Shown: one piece after another, positions 35,123-47,215 of the stretch
Layout of the letters: the number at the start of each line of letters is the position of its first letter
Position numbering within the stretch: position 1 is the stretch's first letter
DNA from: Lunularia cruciata
Lineage: Eukaryota > Streptophyta > Marchantiopsida > Lunulariales > Lunulariaceae
Assembly (NCBI GenBank): GCA_948567375.1
Contig: OX419760.1
Location: forward strand, 52,700,001-52,764,000
DNA length: 64,000 nt
Direction of reading: 5' to 3'
The notes under the pieces: generated by a model
Database searches by the model: none
The model's input: only the letters and a program-made list of their open reading frames with translations
Told to the model about the DNA's origin: nothing
Made by a program: the position numbers and the translations under genes

Positions 35123-37213
35123 TATTCTCCCACCGCTAGTTAGTGACATCCTTGTCACTATTGAAGCTTCAAACTCTTGGATGGTCATTTGTGCATTCTA
35201 GAGATGAGAAAGAGACTCCCAAGAGGCATTATGAAGGGGATACACTTTTCAAAGGACTTTGTACTCTATATGTTATCAAAGGCCTTGTTGAATATGGTGA
35301 TGTGCAAGAATACAATCAACTTCATACTCCTCATGATCATTGATAGGGATGGGAGGAGGAGGAGGAGGTTGGACATGAGAGGAAAAAGAAGATGGATTAG
35401 GAACGAAGAGTTTCAACTTGGAAACATGAAAAATAGGGTAGATGCGCATATGACAAGGCAAGGCAAGTCAATAAGCAACAAGAGAAATGATTTAGATGAT
35501 ATCAAAGGGTCCTATCCAATTAGAAGCAAGTTTATGGATTTGTGTATCAAGTGGAAGGGATAGGTTACTAGACAAGAACATGACCTTATCACCAACTTGA
35601 AAGGTGAGATCACAATGATGGTGGTTTGTATATTGTTTTTGACAATTTTGAGCAACAAGGAGATGAGATTTGGTGTGTTGGAGGGATTGGGATATGGTGG
35701 TCAAGAAGGTAGAAGTATGAGGTACATGAGAGGGAGGATGAGCAAGAAGGGAATTTGGAACAAGTGGATCTTGGCTAAAATTAAGGAAGAAAAGAGAGAA
35801 TCTGATGCTTGCCTATTTGGAATTATTGTATGCAAATTCAACAACTGCAAGACATTCATCCCAATTGGTATGGTGAACATTGACAAAGACACAAAGCATA
35901 TCCTCCAAGGTGCAATTTTCATGTTTAGTTTGTCTATCAGTTGGAGGATGATAGGTTATGGACAAAGCAAGCTTGGTGCCAAATATTTGGAAGAGTGCTT
36001 GCCAAAATTTTCCAATGAATCAAGGATCACAATCAGAGATGAGTACATGAGGTATCCCATGATGCTTGAAGACATTGTCGAAGTAGATCTGCCCTAATGT
36101 TGGATCATATACAATATCAAAGGTTTGTGCCTAATGGATTTGCTTACTAAGCTTATTCACAAATACCACAATTGTTGTGTGACCTTGCTTTGTCTTGGGC
36201 AAGGATGTGATGAGATCTAAGCTCACGTGTTCTCCACAAGTAGATAGAATGGGGAGTGGTTGAAAGAGTACACTCAGTTTCTAATTGTTGGCCTTGTTGC
36301 ATTGGCAGCTCATGCAAGATCAAAAAAACTTTTGAACATCTTGTGCCATGTTGAGCCACCACCATTGGCGTTAGAGGGTACCCAAGGTCTTGTCCACACC
36401 CATGTAACTAGCAAATGGTAAGTCATTGGCTTCTTGGAGGTGCACAAGTTGAAGATCACCCTTGGTTGGAACATAGATCCGGTTCTCATAAATAGAAGGC
36501 CTCTCTTGAAGGAGAAGGTGTTTTACTCCTTGTTGCATGCTGCAATACAACCTTGTACCATATGAAAGAAAAGATCTTGTTATAAAGTGTCATAAACTTG
36601 ATTTGGACTTTGAAGTTGATTGATATTGTTGTAATTGCCACTATGATGAGAGGAAGAGACTTTAAATCAAGTTGTTGTGATAGGGTATCGAGGATGACAT
36701 GGAACAAATTGAGTTTGCACTCAATTTTGATGTCAAAACATTGTAGTTGTTCCTCCCATCAATGATATTGACTCTTCATGTGTTCCAAATGTAATGTTTG
36801 TAACAAGGGCTTGTGACCAGTTTGCATGATCACTTGTTTTTCCAAGAGATAATGCCTCCATACCTTGGCGGCATAAGCCATTGCTAGTCGTTCTTGATCT
36901 TGAGCAAAGTAGTTCCTTTCTATTGTCTTTAGTTGGTGATACACAAAGGCAATGAGATGTAACCCATCTAAGAATTTTTATTGCAACATGGTTCCAATCA
37001 CAAAGTTAAAAGCATCAAAATCAACAACACAAGGTAGCTAAGGATCATATGGTTCAAGAATGGGTCTTGAAGATACCATATATTTCAACTTTTGGAATGA
37101 TTCTTTATGCTTGGTAGTCCATTGAAAGCTCAAGTTCTTCTCCAAGAGATTGGTCAATGGTGCGGCCATATGAGCATAGTATGGATGAACTGGTAGTAAA
37201 AACTGGCCAATCC
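35123..37213 (-). pseudogene. Chromovirus (Ty3/gypsy) relic, RNase H–integrase–C-terminal part
   Basis: Minus-strand relic in the usual order. RNase H side: WRHYLLEKQVIM and HKPLLQTLHLEHMKS (36759–36944). Integrase fragments lie over 35600–36710. The integrase C terminus ends in YPIFHVSKLKLFVPNPSSF and NDHEEYEVDCIL (35276–35461), leading into a chromodomain. Frames are broken throughout. It matches the right copy (61561–64000) and stops at about 37213, within the region between RT and RNase H, so the 5' half is missing. Confidence 0.8.
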
Positions 37214-38181
37214 TTCCCTCATCATTTCAAAGTGCTTACTTCAAAGAATCTCCTCCACCCAAAGTTCTTTGGCTTCCATCTCTACTCTCATTAGTTTACT
37301 TCTTAACAATGAGGTTTCCGCACTCCACTTCTTTACTACTGCCAACTCATCACGCACATCAAGATTAGCACTCACCATCTCTACTTTCTTATGTTATAGA
37401 AACACTAACAACAGACACACAATGCTTGATAGATACTCCACTCCATCATATTTCTTGTCCTTGGCTTGGCCTTTGTCTTTTTCTTTAGGCAACACTCCTT
37501 CTTGTACCTTACCCCAAAGTTGTGATCTTTGTACTCTCAAGGTTTCCCCATCCAAGCTCTCCTCCTCTTTTGTGACAAATTTATTGGGCCCAACCTCAAC
37601 TGCGTGCACACTATTCTTCCCTCTGCAAGTCCGTGATGGTGCCATGACTTCTTCCTCCTTCTTCTCCCCGTTCAATCCTAGAGACCTCTAGACTTGGCTT
37701 CCCGGTATCCACCATCTGCCTTTGGGTTTGCTGAACCTCTACTTCACCTTCACTGCCGCTGCTCGATTCTTCACTTTGTAGGGTGAACAATGGGTGAACT
37801 TCAAGGTGAACTTCAGGTTGACTCTGAATAGGAACATGGTAGCATCTAAACATTGCACTGCTCCCTTGTAGAACCCTTGATTTTATAGTCCTATGCTGAT
37901 TGGTCATTCTTCAATTGTTTCTCCAATTCACCAGTCACCTATTCTATGAGGTTGTTTCCTATCACTATCAAGAACTTCTTGATCTCAAGGTCATTACTTT
38001 CTTCACACGTACTTTCTTGATTGGCGGACTCTAGAGAAGTTTGTTATAGGTTCTTCTGATTAGACTACACCACCTGATACAAAGTTCCCTTCTTCATCTT
38101 CCTCTCTTGTCCATCCCATGTCCTTTGGTCTTGACCCAAGGTCAACTTTGGGTTTGGCCCCAAACACACGCTTCTTCTTAT
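37214..38181. other. Junction region; no domain recognised
   Basis: Lies between the chromovirus relic and the RNase H end of the Athila/Ogre-like pol. Minus-strand frames (for example 37394–37675, Lys/Glu-rich) may be downstream pol remains; integrase motifs were not found. Confidence 0.35.
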
Positions 38182-39513
38182 TTATTTCCTGTTTAGCCCT
38201 CCTTTGGCTTTACTAACATACTTCTTCTTCCAAATTCCCTTCAAACTATCCAAAACCAAAAAAATGTGGGTACCATGATCTGTGACAATGGTGGCTTTTC
38301 CTCCAATCAAGTAGTGTCCAAACTTCTTGAGACCAAGGATCACTGCCAACCCTTCTCTCTCCGTGACAGAGTAGTTCTTTTCTGTCGAAACCATTTGCCT
38401 ACTAGCATAAGCTATTGGATGATCATGCCTTTCTTGGTCTAATTGACTAAGAGTGCATCTTATAGCAACATTGGAAGCATCATTGTAGATGATGAAAGGC
38501 TTACTCCAATCAGGTTTAGCAAGAATTGGAGCTATAACAAGGGATTGCTTGAGCTCCTCAAAAGCTTTGAGAGCCTCCTTGTCTTCCAAATTCACCATGT
38601 AATCTACAGCCTTCTTCACATAGATGGTCAATGCATAAGCCTTGTTGGCAAATGAGAAGATGAACCTCTTATAGTACCCAACCATCCGCAAGAATTGGCA
38701 TAACTTTGTCAAGCTTGAAAGGAATGAAAGGTCTGAGATTTTCCTCACCTTCTCAAGATCAATTGCTATTCCATCCTTGGAGATGATGTGCCCCAAAAGT
38801 AAACCTTCTTCACATTCAAAAATGCACTTCTCTGGGTTGAGTGATGCATTTAACACATCCAAGCATTGCAAGACCTTGATAAAGTGCTCAAAGTGCTCCC
38901 CCTTGCTCCATAGACACAAAAGTCATCAATGAAGGCTCTCACAAATTTCCCAATGAAAGGTTCAAATACCTTGTTCATGAACCATTGGAATGTGGTTGGA
39001 GCATTGCAAAGCCCAAAAAGCATGACCTTGAAAGCGTAAGTTCCCAAAGGTGTGTTGAACGTGGTGAGTTGTTGATGCTCTGGTGTAATCTTGATTTGGT
39101 TATATCCACTATAACCATCTCCAAAACTATACCTCGCATGATTTGCAAACTCCTCCAAGATCTTATCAATGAATGGTAATGGGTAGTAGTCCTTCTTGGT
39201 AACAACATTGAGCTTCTTGTAATCCATCCATACATACTCAAAGCTTACCATTCTTTTTCTTCGCAATCACAATTGGAGACACCCATTCTGAATTCTTCAC
39301 CTCAAAGATAAATCTAGCCTCCTTGAGCTTCTCAATCTCCTCCTCCACAACCAAAGCTATTGGTGGGCTAATGTGACATTGCTTTTGGTGGATTGGTCTT
39401 GCATGTGACTCCACCTCTATCTTGTGTTCCTCAAAGATTACTTCCTTCAGATCCTTGTAACTGAAAGCAAACACGTGGATGAACTTTTGGAAAATCTCCT
39501 CAAATCTTAGCAA
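38182..39513 (-). pseudogene. Reverse transcriptase–RNase H, Athila/Ogre-like Ty3/gypsy
   Basis: Minus-strand pol. 39513–39238: EEEIEKLKEARFIF and WVSPIVIAKKKNGKL. 39266–38850: MDYKKLN, DYYPLPFIDKILEE, GYSGYNQIKI, PLGTYAFKVMLFGLCNAP and the catalytic FIDDFCVYG. 38919–38182: GHIISKDGI, VGYYKRFI, then RNase H with FIIYNDASNVA, HPIAYASRQM, YSVTEREGLAVI and TIVTDH. The FIDDF-type catalytic box is typical of Athila/Tat lineages. Breaks: a TGA after NGKL, a 4-base GGAT duplication just after it, and a single-base shift near 38890 after the catalytic box. The integrase was not found downstream. Confidence 0.85.
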
Positions 39514-40320
39514 AATTCTTTATATTTTGTAGGTATGCACGGGACACGCAAAAATTTAACCCCATGCAAGATCTTTACCAAGGTTTACATAACATCATTC
39601 TGGGTTACTTAAGGAGACCAAGTGGCACAAAACTACAACAGCTCTTGTATTAGCTGGACTACATATAAATTGCACTAGGCAAAAATGTATTCTTGAGTCT
39701 TTTGGTTAGAAACCGGCTACTGACAGTAGCTAAATAAAGATGTTGATCTTTGGAAGACTGAAAGACGCCAGACACCAGATAAAACCTGAGTCTCTATGAA
39801 AAACAATTTCAAAAACAATTTCCAAGCTACAATGTTCCTTGAGCATCTATCAAAAATGTAGCACGCTACTAGAAAACAAACATACTAACTTCAAAGTTTC
39901 TAGCATTTACCCTTGAGACCATGTCGATTGAAAACAATGCAATTGTGACCAATATAAACAACTATATTAGCTTCCCTTGTTGCTTCCTTGTACTTCTCAT
40001 CTTCTTTCCTTGTACTTCTCCTCCTTGGTAACATTTGGACCATACTTGAGGGTAGATAACCTCCTCTCTATCTCCTCAAGTATCATTGGTGATTTATCAA
40101 AACCTTTGGCTTAGGTGCAAAATCCATAGCACACAAGGGATACACATTGGAATCAGATTCAGATTCATCCTCCTCCATGAAAGTCTAATCTTCCATCCTT
40201 GTGTCCACACCTAAAGCTTCTGATTCCCAATAATCAGAAGATGATGTATTTGAATGTGAAGTATTGGTGGTGTTAGTCACAGGAACTGTGACTGCATGGT
40301 TTGATGACCTAATCCTCAAG
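39514..40320 (-). other. Non-coding stretch between protease and RT
   Basis: About 800 bp without a coding frame separate the protease end (DFLLGRPWL near 40360) from RT. Ogre elements are known for an intron at this place, and an AG acceptor-like ATTTTGCTAAG precedes the RT frame near 39510. Whether this is such an intron or an insertion cannot be told from the sequence. Confidence 0.35.
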
Positions 40321-40944
40321 TACCCTTTGTGTCATTTATCAATTTTGCGTGCTTCTCTCAACCATGGCCTCCCAAGAAGAAAGTCATAGCTTGAATCCTT
40401 CAAGACTTGGAAAGTCATGAGATTTGGAGCTCTCCTAACTGAAACTATCACTTTATCCATCATACCTATGGGTCAAACTTGTTGCTTATTTTTCATGCTC
40501 ACCACAAATGTTGAAGGTCTTAAGGGTATCATACCCAAATTCTTCATCAAGCTTTTGATGAAGAATTCACTGCTGATCCTCATCAACCAATGCATCCTTG
40601 ATGTTGTGACCATTGATTCTCACATCAATCTTGGAAGCATATTCACAAGCCTCCCATGGTGTTGGCTTGGCATCCACCACCCCCATTGATATTGGAGTTT
40701 TTTCCTTCTTCTTCCTCTTGCTCCTTGTAAAACTCAAACCACCTCTAAGCTCCTTTCTCAAAGTAGGATTCAAAGCAATCAATTGGTCCATTGTGATGTT
40801 AGCCTTATGACTACCAACATCATCCAAGACATTGTAGTTCCATTGTTGCTTTGAGATCAAGAAGTTCTCCATCTCCAACTTCTTCATTTGAGTCTTTGTT
40901 GTTGATGGTGTTGAAGTGCTTGTGCAAGTGCTCTTAGTAGGCAT
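40321..40944 (-). pseudogene. Retroviral-type aspartic protease region
   Basis: The minus-strand frame at 40944–40567 contains WNYNVLDDVGSHKANITM, WEACEYASKIDVRINGH and DALVDE, the last at the usual catalytic DALVDGGS position but altered and followed by a stop. A continuing segment near 40470–40330 reads MMDKVIVSVRRAPNLM and SSYDFLLGRPWLREARK, the conserved C-terminal protease block. It sits between gag and RT as expected. Confidence 0.7.
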
Positions 40945-40980
40945 AGGAGTATCTTGGCTAGGAGTAAATCCTTGAGAAGA

Positions 40981-42087
40981 TTACACATCCTCTGCAAAAT
41001 GATCTCTCTTCTTCTCTTGTGCCAAAAGATCCAAATTAAGACCCTTGGGCTTTGAGCACTCTCTCTTCTCATACTTGCTCTCAACCACATCTATAGATGC
41101 TATCCCCTTACCTTTGTTTGGATTAGGAGCCACTAGGGTTTCACTACTTCCCTCTTTACTTCTATTGGCTCCTTCATAACCCCTTCCTCTATGGTAAGTA
41201 GAATTTGGGCAATTCCTTTGGATGTGACCCCTTCCTCCACAACCAAAACAATTTCTCTCATTGAAATTGTTGGTTGGTTGGTTGGCCTCATGTATATAGA
41301 TAACTTCCATAACTCCTAGGTCCTCTCTCTACATTCTGATCCACCTCTCTTTTCTCCCATAGTTGCACCACTTTGATCTTGAGATCTTCAAGTTGTTCTA
41401 TGATGGTTCAAAGTGGATCCTTTGGTGGAGGTGCAAGAACTAGAACAACTACTACTTGTTGTGAAACCCTTGCCACAAAAGTATCAGAATTTCCACCATA
41501 ATTATTACCTTGAGGAGGATACATAACCTCCTTCACCACCAAATCACTCTTCCATACATCCCCTTCCAAACTCTCTTCCATACAAATTGCAATCTTGATA
41601 GCTTCAACCTTGGAAGAGGGTTTATCATAACTCACATTGCTTCTAATTTATGGTCTACACCTTCCCAAAAAATTCTTGGTGAGCATAGCTCCCATGCCAA
41701 TCATAGTAGTCTCCACATCATCCCCACCCTTCCTCAACACTATGCAAAATCTAGACTTTAACTTCTCCACTCTTTCCACATAGACTCTCAATTTCTCTCC
41801 ATCTCCTTATTTGAGAAAGATAACTCATAAATCTCATCTAGAAGAAAGTTCTCAATGAGTGCTGAAGTCAAACTCTCCCAAGACTCTTCTTGCACATCTT
41901 TCTTCTCTCTCTTTTGGTATTCTTACTCATATCATGTAAGTGCTACATCCTCAAAGAAATTTGGTAATAATGAGGCACACTCATTCTTCCTCATCTCATT
42001 GTTTCCTATGCAAGTTGTCTTGAAGTCTTTCACAAAGGCCTCCACATCTTCTCCATCCTTGTCTTGGAAAACCGGAAGTTTCCCCAT
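40981..42087 (-). pseudogene. gag, Athila/Ogre-like Ty3/gypsy
   Basis: Starts at the ATG at 42087 (minus) with MGKLPVFQDKDGEDVEAFVK, a typical plant gypsy gag opening, then CIGNNEMRKNECASLLP and FFEDVALT. The zinc knuckle CFGCGGRGHIQRNC lies near 41200–41250, followed by a basic tail. In-frame stops follow ALT and YE at about 41935, so the gene is broken. It is followed on the same strand by protease and RT. Confidence 0.75.
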
Positions 42088-42359
42088 CTTAACTCCTCAC
42101 TATCTTTCTTTTCTCTCAACTTTTCTTTTTCTTTTTTCTTTTCTCTCACTCTATAATTAATAGATTATGTACATGAATAACACCATTTGAGAATAATCCA
42201 CCATAGAGAACACAAAAGGTTCAGGTTGCTCCAAGATTTCTATAGCAACATCAAATCTTAGAGTGCATATTAATTGAACTCTCATGGATAGTTTATCCAT
42301 AAGTTGAAAGATTATCTCCATCATTAGTCTTGAGAACTAGCTGATAAAGGTGGTAGTAT

Positions 42360-42790
42360 TTATGTAACTATGCTAAGACTCTCTCCAAGATCCTTCATCA
42401 AAGTCTCCAAAAGTGCTTTTATTCCATTGCACTCATGTCCTTTTGGAAGTCCTTCCACTCCACAAACCTCATACAACCCCTTGGTCTTAGATATTCTCCC
42501 TCCCAATCTTGGTGAAGAAGGTCCAACATGCAAACCCAAGTCAAGTAAGCCTCTCCTTTCCCTCAATCTCTTGCTCTCAAAAGTCAATGGACATGAACTT
42601 GATTTATGTCCCTTTTCTCTACATAAAAAACACTTTGACTCATTCTTTCCTCCAAATGGTGTAGCTTTTTGGATCCTCTTAACACTCTCTTCAAATTCTA
42701 TTCTAAACTCTTTTGTCCTCAAATTCACCCCCACAATCATCTCAAACCCTTGGGGAACCTTTCATAGCCTCAATTTTCACTCTTGGTGAC
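42360..42790 (-). pseudogene. Zinc-knuckle ORF upstream of gag, copy 2
   Basis: The minus-strand frame encodes MIVGVNLRTKEFRIEFEES, the CCHC knuckle CFLCREKGHKSSSC, LGGRISKTKGLYEVCG and HECNGIKALLETLM. It is the counterpart of 63–540 with many substitutions but no shift in 126 codons. The upstream shared segment (NIEGHQE…KVPQGFE) has two stops here but is open in copy 1. It lies about 270 bp upstream of the gag start at 42087, so it is a separate ORF before gag. Confidence 0.65.
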
Positions 42791-43446
42791 CCTCAATGTT
42801 CCCAAGATGAGTCTAAACACTCAAACATGCCTTTTGTAGATCTCACACTCCTCATGCATGAGATCTCAACTCTACAGAATTGACCACTCTTCACAATGTC
42901 ACTCAAATCTCTCAATTGGTATGTCACAATCCTCTAAAAAATTTCACCTTGATCAGAAATTCAGGGTCTCTACCTCTCTCTAAAAAATTTCAGATCTTTT
43001 TATCCAGCAATTTGGCTTAGGCACCTTTCTATTCAACATACAGATTTCAGATTTGGTGTGAAAACCACTCCCCTCACTTTAAAAACTTATAACTCTTTGT
43101 TCAAGAACTATATCTCTCTAATGTTTGTGTCAACAGGTAGGATACAATGCACTGAATTTTCTTGGAAAGTTTCACAACAATACATTCAAAATTGAAGAAA
43201 TGGCAGACTCTGTACAATTTTCCAGAGAGCATACAGTTGAGTGAGGAGTTTACCATATCAACTTTCAAAAATTCTAGCCTAGTGCTCATAGTAGCTCTCA
43301 CAATAATTTCAAGTGTGATAACTCAAGAATAACCCAAGATATCATATATAGAAATTTCAAGTCTAGATCTCAAACTTGAGATTTTGCCCAAAATCACATC
43401 AATCCCAAAAATTTGTAATCCACCTCACACAATCTCTCCAAATACT

Positions 43447-45228
43447 CTCACACATAGACTACTCTCCCTAGTAGCCACAGGCTGTGTCTCAAGAATACTA
43501 TGCCCACCCGGTGCATCACCTCGAACATGTGCCTGAATTGTCTCAATAGGCACAAAGCTCACAAGTGTTGAAGTGGTGATGTCTATCAAGCGTATCCTAT
43601 GTTGCTTTGCCAAACCAAGGCTCACAATCCAGGTCAAACAGTTAAAGTCCATAGCCTAACCTAACCCTTTATTCCTAGATGCCTCTAACACTATTGGATT
43701 AGCGGTAATATTGGTGCAAAAACCCATCATTTGCACTCTCTCATTGGTGTTAGGCTCCACCAATTGCTATAATTCTAAGTCCCAAACTAGTCCAAGGCCT
43801 CCCTCTTGAAAGCATGGGAGCTAGGGAAACTCATAAATGTGGGAAATGTAGCTATGGGCTATCTAACTAGGTTCACCATTACCATAGGTGACCTATCAGC
43901 CACTACCACCGTCTAAGACTGACGCCCAACATCCAAGATATCATCAACAATGATATGGTCTAGTTGTTGAATCCCATCATAAGTGCGCTATAGAACCTCT
44001 TTGCGTAAGAGGTTCATCCACCAAAGATGAAGATGATGAGCCCATGATCCCATTTTGGTTGCATCTAACAACATGGCTATCACCTAGGTGTGAGAATCAC
44101 CCATCAAAGGTATGTTCTCCAAAAAGTAAGCTGGAGAAATGGACTAATGAACCTGGAAATGTTGTAGTATCCATAACATCTCCCAAAATATACCAAAATG
44201 GGGATCTTGAAGATCCAAACCTTGACAAGCACGTATATGTCCCTAATATGGCCATCCGGAAATCACCTCATGAATAGGCCCATGTCTCTCCAGATCATGT
44301 ACCCTCAACAAGGAAATGTCTATTGGTAGGGCCTTTTGGTAATCCTTGACTATTGATATCAATAATATCCTAAGATACTAATAGGCCAAGTGTGCTACAT
44401 GCTAGAGAGAGACTCACCTAGCAGTCTCATCTCTCTCCACATACAAGTACCTCTATACTCGTATACCCGCATGTAGTACCGCAACTAGTCCAATGCTAAT
44501 CCCATTGAACAGCTCCACTAGACATACACCCTCTAATAAATATTTCCAAGCAATGAGTGTGGTATCCAAAGGTATCAAGGTAATTAACTCTGGAGTCTCA
44601 TCCTCACACTGGTCGTCTAGAGGTACAAAGGCTCCACTCCAAGCCTATTGCACCCACTGATCTGCATGTTGTTGCAATGCCTCTCCTAAACTCCACAAAG
44701 GAACATCCAAGGTGGATGGAATGATCTCACTCATACTCCAAATCCAAGTGATCTCCTCTTGTATTGGAGTATCCTTTGCATGGGTGTTCTCTTCCAATAA
44801 ATCATCAAGCCAAGTAATAAAACAACTAAAAGCTGAAATTGAAGCCGCCATGGTTCCAAATTATAGTAAGCCAAGACTACCACTGCTGAAGCATATTGGT
44901 AGATGACATACTTGTCCCTCACCAGACTACCAACTCGGTCTATACTCAATATTGAAACCCATGGAGTACAACACTACTCCCCCAACTAACACATCATACA
45001 ACTCAACGACGGTCACGATGGCTTGAGCTCTCACCACATAACTGTCAGTCAGATGATCAGGCTGAATCTGAACAACAAGCTCTCCACATGGTGTAGAACC
45101 ACCCCTAGAGATATCTTGATCTAAAATAGACACCTCTCCACATTGGTCTATTGTATCTCCAGACCGACAACTATAGCCTTCCCCAACATAAGGGGCTACA
45201 CACTAGAGTCTTATCTTGACCTAACTAA
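43447..45228. other. Unassigned 1.8-kb block replacing LTR end and leader
   Basis: Compared with 1183–1726 of copy 1, this copy has unrelated DNA here instead of the primer-binding site and the inner third of the LTR. Minus-strand frames (for example 43425–43652, 44731–44949 and 44927–45133 with ELYDVLVGGVVLYSMGF) look like decayed coding sequence of another retroelement, but I cannot name the domain. Confidence 0.4.
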
Positions 45229-45655
45229 GCATGTGATCTTATCTTGACCCAACCACTAAGACAAGGATTCCTTCACATGGGCTATCCTTGGACTATAGAA
45301 GAATCCAAAACAAAAAGGTTTGTGGGCCCAAGAGTTCTCAACTCTTTTCTCAAAGCCAAAAACCTAGGAATAATACCAAGTCAACACACTAGAATCCAAA
45401 ATAGTGGTGCTCATACTTTCCATTTCCTCTAAAGTAAGGTCTCCACTATCTTAGATATGACTAACTTTAGCTAATCATGACTAATGTAGAACCATCTTTT
45501 ATCTCTATATAAATAATATCTTAGATATGACTAACTTTAGCTAATCATGACTAATGTAGAACCATCTTTTATCTCTATATAAATAATATCTCTCAAATAT
45601 TTGTAGTACCAAGCTAAATATCACAATACCACACACATGCACAAATGGTGTTACA
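45229..45655 (-). repeat. Partial LTR of Athila/Ogre-like element, copy 3
   Basis: Matches 1726–2084 of copy 1 and ends in TGTTACA at 45655. Its inner part is missing. It contains a 70-bp tandem duplication. Confidence 0.75.
45448..45587. repeat. Tandem duplication, 2 x 70 bp
   Basis: 45448–45517 and 45518–45587 are direct copies beginning ATCTTAGATATGACTAAC and each ending with the TATATAAATAAT stretch. The other LTR copies have this segment once. Confidence 0.9.
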
Positions 45656-47215
45656 ATACCCTGAACACAAAATCTATCTATCAACAAGTAGTCTATGAGT
45701 AACTATCAAGATATTCTTCACTACCAACACTACTACTCCGGAGTATGAGCAATCTAGGTGCAACGCTACAAATGGTCTGACACTCAGATCTGTCAAGGCA
45801 TTGCTTTGATTGCTATCCACTAAGGATCAAACACACAAAATGAAATCAGAGTTGTGGAATCCAACATCCAATAATCTAACTTGCACTTTGAAATTCTCCA
45901 AACTCTCACAAACACACACTCAAGATTGATACTCAAAATTAAGCTAAAACAACAAGCATTGACTTACATTACATTGCAAATGCTTCCTTTAAATAGGCTA
46001 AGCACTTTGACAATTATCTAACTAATATACCATTCTATAATAACTTTTCCAACTTGTAGATCTGAAATGACAAACCACCTCTTCATGTCTCAAAATTATT
46101 TCTACTCTGATATGATGTCAACCTTGAACTTGGCTTCCAAACCCAATGTTACTCCTATCACTACTCCTTCTTTGGGTCTCTCTTTGCTATTAATTCCTTC
46201 ATTATTTTTACTACTTCTTCACTATGAACTACAATTACAAACATGTGCAACCTATCTACTTCTTGATCTGCTAACCCACTCTTCTCTAATGTCTCAAATA
46301 ACTCACCCAAAGACACATGTACTCCTACTTCTACATTTGGGACTTAATGCCTTCCTTCACATTACTCCAAATCTGCTTTACCTCAGATTTCACTAAATCT
46401 GATTTGAGACAAACATTATCTCCTACTTCTACCATCTGTCTATCTACTCTATCTCTCAAACTAATCAACAAATTATTAAACTCAATGTCCTTTGTTGGTT
46501 TTCCTTTGGATTCTTTCACTTTGGGTTCATTCACTATAATTATTTTCTCTTCTAATTCTATCTTATCTTCAATTAGGACTGAAATTGAAATCATGGGTAT
46601 CCTAACAATATCTTCTTTCAACTCTAACTTCCTCAAATAACTCTGGCAAAACCCTCAAAGTCACTTGCATCTGATGTTTAACTACCTTGGATTGGATCAC
46701 CTTTGTCTTGAGGTGAAGTCTTTAGACCCAAAGTTGCTACACCCAAAGAACTGAACACAAAATCACTCAACTACTCCATACATGTACTACAAAAACTTCA
46801 AATGCTTGTAACTTTCTTTTTACAGACTTTCAAACTCTATGATTTTGGTGGCAATGGAAAGCCCTAGAAGAGATGCTTCCAACGAGATATAGCACACAAT
46901 ATTTGGACATGTAGTCATTGAGATACAGCCTTGGCAATAAGCTTGACCTGCAACTTCCATTTTGATACAAAGAGGAGGGTACTTCGTATCAGAATTGGAC
47001 CCAAAGGAGTGTGCAATCCGAGTTCTTCTTCCTCTAACATGAAGTTGACTCTCTTGGATTAGATCAAAATATAAGCTTCTCCTTGTTTTTTCTCCATTTG
47101 CGTTCAATTTTGTTTCATCATATCATTTTCATCAATTTTGTTTCAAATGCACTTCTTCTTCAAAACTTATCAAAAAAATGAAAATGAAAAATGAAAAATG
47201 TGTGTACCACAAAAC
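45656..47215 (-). mobile_element. Repeated retroelement 3' internal region, copy B
   Basis: Similar to 31480–32980 from about 45783, and to 2838–2960 over 45657–45785. It carries a minus-strand frame at 46331–46636 rich in Glu, Lys and Val and without a known domain. Position beside an LTR in both copies suggests it belongs to the same element. Confidence 0.5.

Noticed and set aside
43425-45133. Calling the 43.4–45.2 kb frames an aspartic protease because of DVLVGG-like text
   Set aside because: The catalytic DTG/DSG-type motif was not found, so the resemblance is too weak.
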